From positions 1 through 8,025 of the forward strand of contig JAFGMJ010000142.1 of the NCBI GenBank assembly GCA_016927635.1: a stretch of 8,025 nucleotides of DNA, read 5' to 3'. Positions 1-6,905 of this stretch are shown piece by piece. The position numbers and the translations under genes are program-made. The notes beneath the pieces were generated by a model. That model saw only the letters and a program-made list of their open reading frames with translations, did no database searches and was not told the origin of the DNA. Numbering within the stretch: the stretch's first letter is position 1; the number at the start of each line of letters is the position of its first letter. The stretch is from Actinomycetota bacterium. Its GTDB lineage: Bacteria; Actinomycetota; Humimicrobiia; Humimicrobiales; Humimicrobiaceae.

Positions 1-881
1 TTCATCCATGCAGGAAATACTATTGCAAGGCCTTCACCGTGAGGTATGTCATATATTGCGCTGAGCTCATGTTCTATGGAGTGAGAAGCCCAGTCAGTTG
101 TGCGCCCGGTTTGCAGAAGGTCATTATGGGCAACGCTTCCTGCCCACATGATTTCGGCTCTTGCAGCATAGTTATTGTTATCTTTTAATACAATTGGCAC
201 ATTTTTAATCACAGTTTTAAATGTAGCTTCACATAACCTGTCAGTCAGCTCAACATTTTTTTCATGGGTAAAATATCTTTCCATTATATGGGCAAGGATA
301 TCCGCTGCGCCGACTGCAGTCTGGATGTTATTGAGGGTAAAGCTTGTTTCAGGATTTAATATTGAAAACTTTGGCCTTAAAATATTTGATTCCATAGCTT
401 TTTTATACTGGGTCAAATCATTTGTCACAACAGAAGCTCCGCTTACTTCGCTGCCTGCAGCAGGTATTGTAAGCACTGTCCCTATTGCAATTGCTTTGCT
501 TATTTTGGCTTTGTTTTCAAAAAAGTCCCATACATTTCCTGCATACGGCACTCCTGCTGCTATTGCTTTAGCAGAGTCTATTACACTGCCTCCGCCAACT
601 GCCAGGATGAAGTCTATTTTCTCTTTCCTGCATATATCTATTCCTTCATTTACAAGCGACAGTCTCGGGTTGGGCTGCACGCCAGAGAGCTCTATTATCT
701 CTATGCCTTCTTTTTTTAAGCTGTTTAGCACCTTTTTATATAGACCGGATTTTTTAATGCTTCCGCCGCCATAATGAAGAAGGATTTTGCTTGCATATTT
801 TTTTGTCTCATGCCCTGCCCTGTCTTCGGAGTTGCGGCCAAATATTATTTTTGTCGCATTTTGAAATACAAAGTCTTTCAT
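1..881 (-). CDS. Iron/zinc alcohol dehydrogenase, YqhD/butanol dehydrogenase type (partial, C-terminus outside window)
   Basis: Cytoplasmic NAD(P)H-dependent dehydrogenase that would reduce aldehydes such as butyraldehyde to alcohols. I translated the minus strand from the ATG at 879-881 and obtained 293 residues without a stop before the window edge; relatives are about 385-390 residues, so roughly a quarter is missing. Near the N-terminus is GGGSIKK (residues 38-44), which in YqhD relatives lies in the cofactor site and goes with NADPH use. PNP follows at 70-72 and the nucleotide-binding AVGGGSVID at 94-102. The four metal ligands of the family are all present: D194, H198, H267 and H281, matching E. 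coli YqhD numbering as I recall it. A strong ribosome site, AAAAAGGAG, sits 8 bases before the ATG. The gene follows the lytic transglycosylase by 36 bases on the same strand with no terminator seen, so read-through is possible, but no functional link is apparent. The physiological substrate cannot be read from sequence. Confidence 0.9.
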   Translation of the reverse strand, partial: MKDFVFQNATKIIFGRNSEDRAGHETKKYASKILLHYGGGSIKKSGLYKKVLNSLKKEGIEIIELSGVQPNPRLSLVNEGIDICRKEKIDFILAVGGGSVIDSAKAIAAGVPYAGNVWDFFENKAKISKAIAIGTVLTIPAAGSEVSGASVVTNDLTQYKKAMESNILRPKFSILNPETSFTLNNIQTAVGAADILAHIMERYFTHEKNVELTDRLCEATFKTVIKNVPIVLKDNNNYAARAEIMWAGSVAHNDLLQTGRTTDWASHSIEHELSAIYDIPHGEGLAIVFPAWM

Positions 882-889
882 TTTTAAAT

Positions 890-898
890 CTCCTTTTT
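890..898 (-). promoter_or_regulatory. Ribosome binding site of the alcohol dehydrogenase gene
   Basis: The minus strand reads AAAAAGGAG here, 8 bases before the ATG at 881. This is the clearest Shine-Dalgarno sequence in the window. It fixes the start and shows that the host uses a conventional anti-Shine-Dalgarno sequence. Confidence 0.75.
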
Positions 899-917
899 AC
901 ATTTTCTAAAAGCATGG

Positions 918-3422
918 TCAGGATTTATCATACAGCATCCTGTAAAAATAATAGCTTCCCATAACTTTCTTTACATAATTTTTTGTTTCCTCGTAAGTGA
1001 TGTGCTCAATAAATTCATCAATATCCTTGTCGCCAAAACGGCTTATCCAGCTGCTCATAGCGCCCGGGCCACCGTTATATGCTCCGCATGCATAATATTT
1101 ATTCTGGTAAAAGCTGGCAAGCTGCCTGCCCAGATAATATGCTCCCATTTTTATGCTTGTCTGGGGGTCAAAAAGCATGGCACTGGTAAAGTTGCCTATT
1201 CCAAGCGCATTTGCAATGCTTTTACCGGTTGCCGGCATCACCTGCATAAGCCCAAGGGCTCCTGCATAGGAGCCGGCCTGTGGGTCAAAGCGTGATTCCT
1301 CCCTTATAACTGCAAGGATAAAGAGCGGATCCACACCATACTCCTGGCTATATTTATCAATATATTCCATAAATGCGTAAGGGTACATAAGATAGTAAAG
1401 ATAGTCTTTGTACGGGGGCTGCAGGCCTGAACTGAGTTTTGTATAATTTTTACCAGCGATTTTCTGTGACCCGTTATAATCTTTTGCCAGCAGATAAAGC
1501 GTGGATAGCTGCAGTATGCCTAATTCGTCCTTTTCGTAATTGTCAACAGATGCTTCAATTTCCACGTCTGCGCTTTTATAAAATTCAATTATTAACAGCT
1601 CTTTAGCCTTTTCAATATGTGTAAATGAATTCTTTATCTGTGTACCCGGGCCATCATTATTTCCGACATCATCTGTTTCTTTCGCTTGGCCCCCATCATC
1701 ATTTTGTCCTTCGAGATAGTCTTTATCCTCATTGAAAAGGTTTTTGTAAACTCCAGGCAGCAGGGACTTTATCTGTGGATTATCAGGATACATAGCTGTA
1801 TTTATGTACCCAATATCTGCGGCTATACCATTTTCCTCAAGAGCATTTTTTGCAGCAAAAGTATAATAAGTGTAAGTCTTTAAAGAAATAATCTCCCTGT
1901 AAGCAGATAAAGCGTTTTCAATATCGCCAGTCTGTTCAAAAGACTTTGCTTTCCAGAACAGGGCTTTTTCCCCAAGCTGGCTTCCCGTAAATTTTTCTGC
2001 CATATTGCTGAAAGTGTTTAGAGCAGCATCGTAATCAGCGCTTTTATACTGAATCCAGCCCAGCTCCCAGTATGCATCATTTATTTTATCCCCTGAAGGG
2101 TAATTATCCACTATTTTCTGATAACTTATGGATGCATTTTCAAAATCATCTTTTAAAAAATAAATCCTTCCAAGCCTGTAAAGCGCATCATCAGCATAAT
2201 TGCTTTGCGGAAAAGTACTTATAAGTTTCTCATAATTTTTAATGGCAGCGCCTTCGCTGTCAAGATTTGTTTCCGCCCTGCCCAGGAAATACAGGCAGTC
2301 ATCAGCAAAGCTTCCGGAAGTAAATTTGCTGTAGCAGGAAAAAAGATACTCTTTTGATGATTTATAATCTCTCATATTGAAATAACACATTCCGAGCTTA
2401 AAAAGTGTTTTGGCTTCAAGCGCAGCATCATCTTTCGTTTCTTCAATATTTTCAAGTATGTTTTTAAACTCTGAAATTGCACTGCTGTACATGTATAATT
2501 CAAAAAACCTCTCGCCTCTTTTGTATATTTCATCATTATTTAAAACAAATGGCTCTATAAGTTTTTTTTCTGCCATCATAGCAATTGCAGCAAATGCGTT
2601 TCGGGCATAATCGCTTTCAGGATATGATAGCCATATTTTCCTGTAATTTATGAAGGCTTCCTCAAACATTGAGTTTTTTTCCTTGCACACTGCCAGCTGG
2701 TAAATGCCGTAGGGCAAAAATTCGGAGTGGCTGTAATTTTCGATAAAATTGCTGTAAAGTTTTTCAGCTTCCGCATAGTCCTGTTTTATGAAAAAAAGAT
2801 CTGCATATTCAAGCGCTGCTTTTTGGCTGAAAACGGAATCAGGAAAATCATTTATAAGCGTGCTGTAATTTTTTTGGGCGTAATCAAATTTATCCTGCAT
2901 AAGCATGCATTTTGCAAGATAATAAATAACATGGTCCTGTAAAATAAGATATGTTTCTTTGACCTGGTTAAAAAAATATTCAGCAATTACATAATCTTTT
3001 GCTTCAAAAGCTTCAACGCCTTTAATAAAATACTCTCTCTGTTTTTCAAGGTCTTTTATTCCATAAGTATTATTGTCATAATCCTTTAAAGATATATTAT
3101 AATGGCTTTCACTTTTTTCATTTTCATCTTTATCTTCAATGCTGTCGCTGCTGCCGGCAGCATCTTCGGTGTCTTGTTTTTCAGCAACTGTAGCCTCAGG
3201 GGCAATATTCTTCTCAGCCGGAGATTCTGCAGCAGTATCTTCAGAAAAATCCCTTTCCATGCCAGGTTTATCCTGGCTGGAAGTATCTGCGGGAAGGTCT
3301 TTTAAAAACGAACAGCCAAATAAAAAAATAAGAAGAATTACAATAGCTGCCAGTGAAAATATTGGCAACTGATTATGCCTATTGCTGTTTTTTATTTTTG
3401 CAAGTTTAATAATGATTTTCAT
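918..3422 (-). CDS. Lipoprotein soluble-type lytic murein transglycosylase (GH23) with TPR superhelix
   Basis: Exported enzyme that would cleave the MurNAc-GlcNAc bond of peptidoglycan to give 1,6-anhydro ends; 834 residues. A basic N-region and a hydrophobic stretch (residues 21-36) end in the lipobox LFGC, with C37 as the lipidated cysteine; Ser at +2 would favour outer-membrane sorting if the cell has one. Residues about 38-115 are an acidic, low-complexity linker. About 125-530 are many TPR-like helical pairs resembling the YbgF/Slt70 superhelix. A second Asp/Gly/Asn-rich insertion lies at about 564-600. The SLT domain covers about 680-815: catalytic Glu is E709 in REESRF, followed by GLMQVMP (724-730) and the AYNGG motif (781-785). 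The length exceeds E. coli Slt70 (about 645 residues), mainly through the linkers and extra TPRs. An in-frame TAA two codons before the ATG excludes a longer start. No Shine-Dalgarno sequence precedes it. The patatin gene is divergent. Family assignment is firm; its cellular role is inferred. Confidence 0.95.
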   Translation of the reverse strand: MKIIIKLAKIKNSNRHNQLPIFSLAAIVILLIFLFGCSFLKDLPADTSSQDKPGMERDFSEDTAAESPAEKNIAPEATVAEKQDTEDAAGSSDSIEDKDENEKSESHYNISLKDYDNNTYGIKDLEKQREYFIKGVEAFEAKDYVIAEYFFNQVKETYLILQDHVIYYLAKCMLMQDKFDYAQKNYSTLINDFPDSVFSQKAALEYADLFFIKQDYAEAEKLYSNFIENYSHSEFLPYGIYQLAVCKEKNSMFEEAFINYRKIWLSYPESDYARNAFAAIAMMAEKKLIEPFVLNNDEIYKRGERFFELYMYSSAISEFKNILENIEETKDDAALEAKTLFKLGMCYFNMRDYKSSKEYLFSCYSKFTSGSFADDCLYFLGRAETNLDSEGAAIKNYEKLISTFPQSNYADDALYRLGRIYFLKDDFENASISYQKIVDNYPSGDKINDAYWELGWIQYKSADYDAALNTFSNMAEKFTGSQLGEKALFWKAKSFEQTGDIENALSAYREIISLKTYTYYTFAAKNALEENGIAADIGYINTAMYPDNPQIKSLLPGVYKNLFNEDKDYLEGQNDDGGQAKETDDVGNNDGPGTQIKNSFTHIEKAKELLIIEFYKSADVEIEASVDNYEKDELGILQLSTLYLLAKDYNGSQKIAGKNYTKLSSGLQPPYKDYLYYLMYPYAFMEYIDKYSQEYGVDPLFILAVIREESRFDPQAGSYAGALGLMQVMPATGKSIANALGIGNFTSAMLFDPQTSIKMGAYYLGRQLASFYQNKYYACGAYNGGPGAMSSWISRFGDKDIDEFIEHITYEETKNYVKKVMGSYYFYRMLYDKS

Positions 3423-3426
3423 TTTT

Positions 3427-3438
3427 TAGAGCAATATA
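3427..3438 (-). promoter_or_regulatory. Possible -10 region of the transglycosylase gene, very close to its ATG
   Basis: On the minus strand a TATATT hexamer (3433-3438) ends 10 bases before the ATG at 3422. A matching -35 box is weak (TTAAAT, 17 bases upstream). If this box is used, transcription would begin only a few bases before the start codon, which would agree with the missing Shine-Dalgarno sequence. AT-rich DNA gives such hexamers by chance, so this is a weak call. Confidence 0.25.
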
Positions 3439-3484
3439 TCAATTAAAGGAAAATAATTTAATTGAATTTTATCATAGACGGGTT

Positions 3485-3512
3485 TTTACTGCATAAAAAA
3501 AAGTTATATAAT
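3485..3512 (+). promoter_or_regulatory. Candidate promoter of the patatin gene (TTTACT-N16-TATAAT)
   Basis: A perfect TATAAT at 3507-3512 is preceded by TTTACT at 3485-3490 with a 16-base spacer. The predicted transcription start falls at about 3518-3520, on the ATG at 3519 itself. If real, the message is leaderless and the upstream TTG at 3462 cannot be the start on this transcript. It rests on motif match only. Confidence 0.35.
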
Positions 3513-3518
3513 TATGTC

Positions 3519-4355
3519 ATGTTTTCAAAAAGAAAAATAGGTATAGCTTTAAGCGGAGGAGCCGCAAGGGGCATTTCACACATCGGAGTACTGCAGGTGC
3601 TTGATGAGCTTGGTATTGAGATAAGTGCTGTAAGCGGCACCAGTATGGGTGCAATAGTGGGAGCGGTTTATAGCCTTGGATATGACCTTAAGGAAATCGA
3701 GGATTATATTAAACATACTGACTGGAGAAATTTTCTATTGTTTTCTGTTATAGCCCTCTCCCGTTCAGGAATATTAAATAACCATAAGGTTGAGGATGTG
3801 TTTAAGAAATTCTTCAAGGATAAAACATTTGCTGACTGTAAAAAACAGTTCTGCTGTGTGGCAGCCGATATTATAAATAATGAAAAAGTAGTATTAAAAT
3901 CCGGGAATATAACGGATGCTGTCAGGGCATCGATTTCTGTTCCGGGTATTTTTTCCCCGGTATATACTGACAGTGGCCTGCTTGTTGACGGCGGGCTTAT
4001 GGAACCGCTGCCTACCGAGGCTATTTCTGAGCTTGACTGCAATTTTATAATAGCATCGTCAATTTCTTTTGAAAACGATGATTCTATTTCTTTGAAAAAG
4101 GGCAGCCCGGCTGCAAAAAAAAGTGCAAATGATATAAAGAAGATGTCGATACAGTCAATAATAGATAAAAGCATGAACCTGGTACAGGCGGAACTCACTA
4201 AAAGTTATCTTAAGAAAGCAGATATAGTAATTGAACCAAAAATAGGGGATTTCGGTTTTTTTGATTTTACAAGAGGCGCCGACATAATAGAAGCTGGAAG
4301 AAAGGCTGCAATAAAAAAAATACCTGAAATAAAAAAGAAGCTTAAAATAAAGTGA
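3519..4355 (+). CDS. Patatin-like phospholipase, RssA/NTE family
   Basis: Predicted Ser-Asp dyad lipid acyl hydrolase, cytoplasmic or membrane-associated, 278 residues from the ATG at 3519. In order: the oxyanion-hole loop GGAARG (residues 13-18), the nucleophile motif GTSMG with S42, and the DGG motif with D157; the SVPGIFSPV segment before DGG is also typical. Length and layout resemble E. coli RssA (about 300 residues). The frame is open upstream to a TTG at 3462, which would add 19 residues and has AAAGGA 11 bases before it. I prefer the ATG because relatives begin only a few residues before the KIGIALSGG strand and because a TATAAT box sits just upstream of it, although no Shine-Dalgarno sequence does. 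The C-terminus is lysine-rich (KKKLKIK). The gene is divergent from the transglycosylase and convergent with nadC, so it is probably transcribed alone. The substrate is unknown; RssA-like proteins are often annotated without a proven activity. Confidence 0.9.
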   Translation: MFSKRKIGIALSGGAARGISHIGVLQVLDELGIEISAVSGTSMGAIVGAVYSLGYDLKEIEDYIKHTDWRNFLLFSVIALSRSGILNNHKVEDVFKKFFKDKTFADCKKQFCCVAADIINNEKVVLKSGNITDAVRASISVPGIFSPVYTDSGLLVDGGLMEPLPTEAISELDCNFIIASSISFENDDSISLKKGSPAAKKSANDIKKMSIQSIIDKSMNLVQAELTKSYLKKADIVIEPKIGDFGFFDFTRGADIIEAGRKAAIKKIPEIKKKLKIK

Positions 4356-4363
4356 TTTATATT

Positions 4364-5230
4364 TTACTTAAATTCAAGTGAAAAATCTGCCGCAGCAGCA
4401 GAGTGAGTTATACAGCCTGCCGATATTATATCAACGCCTGATTTACAAATTTCTTCAACACTTTCAAGAGTCACGCCGCCGCTTGCCTCTATTATGCAAT
4501 CACTGACTGCCTTATTCCTTATAATTTCTGCAGCCTTTTTCATTTCACTGGTTTTCATATTGTCAAGCATTATAATATCTGCCTGTTCGGTAATGGCCTC
4601 TTTAAGCTCTTTAAATGTCTTTACCTCCACCTCTATTTTAAGTCCATGCGGAATTTTGCCGCGAATAGCAGATATTGCTTTTTTAACTCCGCCTGCTGCG
4701 ATTACATGATTGTCTTTTATAAGCACGCCGTCAAAAAGCCCGAATCTGTGATTAAACCCGCCGCCGCAGGAAACGGCATATTTTTCAATCCTTCTCAGCC
4801 CGGGTTTGGTCTTTCTTGTGTCAGCAATTTTAACATTGTATTTTGAAGCAACAGATACAAATCTGTATGTATAAGTGGCTATTCCGGACATATGCTGGAT
4901 GAAATTAAGAGCTGTCCTTTCCCCGGCAAGAATTGACGCTGCAGGTCCGGCAATGCGGCATACCACTTCCTTATCATTTATAAAATCACCGTCTTTTTTT
5001 ATTCTATCGAAACTGATTTTACTGCTGATTTCCTCAAATACATATTGAAGTATGTCAAGGCCTGAAAGTATGGCCCCATCACTTTGTTTGCATAAAACAG
5101 ATGCAGCGGCATTTTTTTTATTTGAAACAAGCCAGCGAGAAGTTATGTCTCCATAACCTCCCATATCTTCATTAATAGCCTCTCTTATCAATCCTATTAT
5201 TTCAAATTTTTCAATTTTCTGTAATTCCAA
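4364..5230 (-). CDS. nadC: Nicotinate-nucleotide diphosphorylase (carboxylating), quinolinate phosphoribosyltransferase
   Basis: Cytoplasmic enzyme that joins quinolinate and PRPP to give nicotinate mononucleotide, CO2 and pyrophosphate, the last step of the quinolinate branch of NAD synthesis. It has 288 residues, normal for the family. Visible motifs are ERTALNF with R105, DTRKTKPGLR (137-146) with R139 and K140, the NHRFGLFDGVLIKDNH block (160-175) with H161, R162 and K172, EVEV with E202, MLDNM with D223, and EASGGV (248-253). These match the substrate-binding residues known from bacterial structures. The start is TTG, not ATG: an in-frame stop lies six codons upstream, AAGGCGG sits 6 bases before the TTG, and the next ATG (codon 23) would remove conserved N-terminal sequence. 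It lies 13 bases after nadB and is the last gene of the operon. Its stop is 8 bases from that of the convergent patatin gene. Confidence 0.97.
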   Translation of the reverse strand: MELQKIEKFEIIGLIREAINEDMGGYGDITSRWLVSNKKNAAASVLCKQSDGAILSGLDILQYVFEEISSKISFDRIKKDGDFINDKEVVCRIAGPAASILAGERTALNFIQHMSGIATYTYRFVSVASKYNVKIADTRKTKPGLRRIEKYAVSCGGGFNHRFGLFDGVLIKDNHVIAAGGVKKAISAIRGKIPHGLKIEVEVKTFKELKEAITEQADIIMLDNMKTSEMKKAAEIIRNKAVSDCIIEASGGVTLESVEEICKSGVDIISAGCITHSAAAADFSLEFK

Positions 5231-5236
5231 ATCTTT

Positions 5237-5243
5237 CCGCCTT
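5237..5243 (-). promoter_or_regulatory. Ribosome binding site that decides the TTG start of nadC
   Basis: The minus strand reads AAGGCGG, one mismatch from AAGGAGG, 6 bases before the TTG at 5230. It lies in the nadB-nadC gap, just before the nadB stop codon on the plus-strand scale. It supports TTG as the real initiator. Confidence 0.65.
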
Positions 5244-6893
5244 TTAAGTTACAGGTTCAAAACTAATATCCTGGCCCTTAAGTATTATGTGTTTTTTCCA
5301 GTTTTTATCATCTTTTTTTGGCCAGTCGTTCCTTAGATGGGTACCCCTGCTTTCTGTCCTTATAAGCCCTGCTTTTGCAATAAGGTGGCCGACTGTAAGC
5401 ATATTAAAAAACTCTATTTTCTTTGTATCTATTAAACTTTTATTAATAAAAAGTTTTGCATATTCATCAATAATTTTGTGCGCATGCTTTAAGATTTTCT
5501 CATCCCGGAGTATTCCCACGTTTCTGCTCATCATTTTCCTGAAGTTTAAAATCATTTCTTCCAAATTGTCTTCTTCAGGCCCTTTTTTCAAATGCAAAGG
5601 TTCTTTGGAAATAATATTTTTTAACTGTGCCGTTATTTTAGCTTCATGGCCGGATTTTTTGCTGCGTGTTTTTCTTATTATATCTTTTGATATTTCCCAT
5701 CCGAAAACAAGTCCTTCTATCAGGGAATTGCTTGCAAGCCTGTTTGCCCCATGCGCACCTGTTGCCGCTGTCTCGCCGCATGCATAAAGACCTTCAATAT
5801 CAGTGCGCCCCTTAAGGTCGGTCTTTATTCCGCCATTTAAATAATGGGCGGCAGGGAAGACCTTGATAAGGTCAGTGCCCAGGTTAAGTCCATTTTCCTT
5901 CAGTTTTGCAATTATATTGGGAAATCTGACTTTAAGGAGTTTTTCAGGAATGTGGGTTGCATCAAGAAAAATAAAAGAAAGATTCTGGGCAGTCATGACT
6001 TTTACCATTTCTTTTACAACAATATCTCTTGGAGCAAGCTCTGCTTTGGGATGTTTTCCCACCATGAATCTTTTTCCATTGCTGTCTCTTAAAAACGCCC
6101 CTTCGCCCCGCAGTGCTTCAGTGATTAAAAAAAGGTGATTATCATTGGTCTTAAATACAGTTGGATGGAATTGTATAAATTCAATATCTTTAATTGATGC
6201 GCCTGCCCTCCAGGACATTGCAATACCGTCGCCAGTGGAAATGGAAGGATTTGTTGAAATATCATAAAGCTGGCCTATTCCCCCGCTTGCAATAACTGTG
6301 CTTGTACACGGATGTATTGAAAGTTCATTATTTTTTATGTCAAGCCCCAGTATTCCGAGTAATTTGCCTGATTCGGTTATCAAATCGACTGCAAGATGTT
6401 CGCTGAAGAAATCAATATTTGAAAAAGAACCTGAATATTTTACAAGCTTTTTTTCTATTTCTTCACCTGTTGCATCACCGCCTGCATGAAGCACCCTTGG
6501 AAAAGTGTGGCCTCCTTCAGTTGTAAGGCTTATTTCACCTCCGGATATATCAAATGCTATGCCCAGCTCCAGCAGATCTCCTATCATCTGTGGAGCGCTC
6601 TTTACCAGTTTTTCAACGGCAGAACTGTCGCAAAGGCCCTGTCCGGCTTCAATGGTATCGCCGTAGTGCATTTTCCACCAGTCCGGTTTTTTAACTGCGG
6701 CAGCAATACCGCCCTGCGCGTACCATGTTGTGGATTCTGAAAGATTGCTTTTTGTAAGTACCTTTACCTTAAAATGCTTTGATATCCTGATAGCAGTTGA
6801 AAGACCTGCAATACCGCTTCCTATTACTATGCAGTCATACCAGTCATTTATTTTTTTAACATCCGGCAGGTCCAGTAAATATCTTGAAAACAT
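5244..6893 (-). CDS. nadB: L-aspartate oxidase
   Basis: FAD flavoenzyme of the succinate dehydrogenase/fumarate reductase family that oxidises L-aspartate to iminoaspartate for quinolinate synthesis; 549 residues, close to the 540 of E. coli NadB. The FAD-binding GSGIAG is at 25-30, followed by TWYAQGGIAAAV (56-67) and HTFPRVLHAGGDATG (129-143). Substrate and catalytic residues line up with E. coli NadB: E126 in TEGGH (which separates NadB from SdhA/FrdA), H243 in FHPT, R289 in PRD, H350 in AAHY and R385 in NRLASNSL. NadB can reoxidise its flavin with oxygen or, without oxygen, with fumarate; which one is used here is unknown. The ATG has AAAGGA 6 bases upstream, overlapping the nadA stop codon, so translation of the two genes is probably coupled. 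The gap to nadA is 10 bases. Confidence 0.97.
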   Translation of the reverse strand: MFSRYLLDLPDVKKINDWYDCIVIGSGIAGLSTAIRISKHFKVKVLTKSNLSESTTWYAQGGIAAAVKKPDWWKMHYGDTIEAGQGLCDSSAVEKLVKSAPQMIGDLLELGIAFDISGGEISLTTEGGHTFPRVLHAGGDATGEEIEKKLVKYSGSFSNIDFFSEHLAVDLITESGKLLGILGLDIKNNELSIHPCTSTVIASGGIGQLYDISTNPSISTGDGIAMSWRAGASIKDIEFIQFHPTVFKTNDNHLFLITEALRGEGAFLRDSNGKRFMVGKHPKAELAPRDIVVKEMVKVMTAQNLSFIFLDATHIPEKLLKVRFPNIIAKLKENGLNLGTDLIKVFPAAHYLNGGIKTDLKGRTDIEGLYACGETAATGAHGANRLASNSLIEGLVFGWEISKDIIRKTRSKKSGHEAKITAQLKNIISKEPLHLKKGPEEDNLEEMILNFRKMMSRNVGILRDEKILKHAHKIIDEYAKLFINKSLIDTKKIEFFNMLTVGHLIAKAGLIRTESRGTHLRNDWPKKDDKNWKKHIILKGQDISFEPVT

Positions 6894-6899
6894 AAAATA

Positions 6900-6905
6900 T
6901 CCTTT
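6900..6905 (-). promoter_or_regulatory. Ribosome binding site of nadB overlapping the nadA stop
   Basis: AAAGGA on the minus strand, 6 bases before the nadB ATG. It shares bases with the nadA TAA at 6904-6906, an arrangement that favours ribosome handover from nadA to nadB. Confidence 0.65.

Noticed and set aside
175..774. A 199-codon plus-strand open frame
   Set aside because: It is antisense to the alcohol dehydrogenase, whose metal ligands and cofactor motifs are intact on the other strand. Its translation looks like no known family and it has no ribosome site.
3102..3372. Two overlapping plus-strand frames opposite the transglycosylase N-terminus
   Set aside because: They mirror the low-complexity acidic linker, which produces long open frames on the opposite strand by composition alone.
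3704..4198. A 164-codon minus-strand open frame inside the patatin gene
   Set aside because: It is the complement of the conserved patatin sequence, including the DGG motif, and has the Ser/Phe/Ile-rich makeup of a shadow frame.
4343..4366. Palindrome as a bidirectional intrinsic terminator
   Set aside because: The stem is seven A-T pairs with a ten-base loop and no clean T tract after it, too weak for an intrinsic terminator.
5287..5787. A 166-codon plus-strand open frame inside nadB
   Set aside because: Shadow of the well-conserved nadB sequence; no start signal and no recognisable domain.
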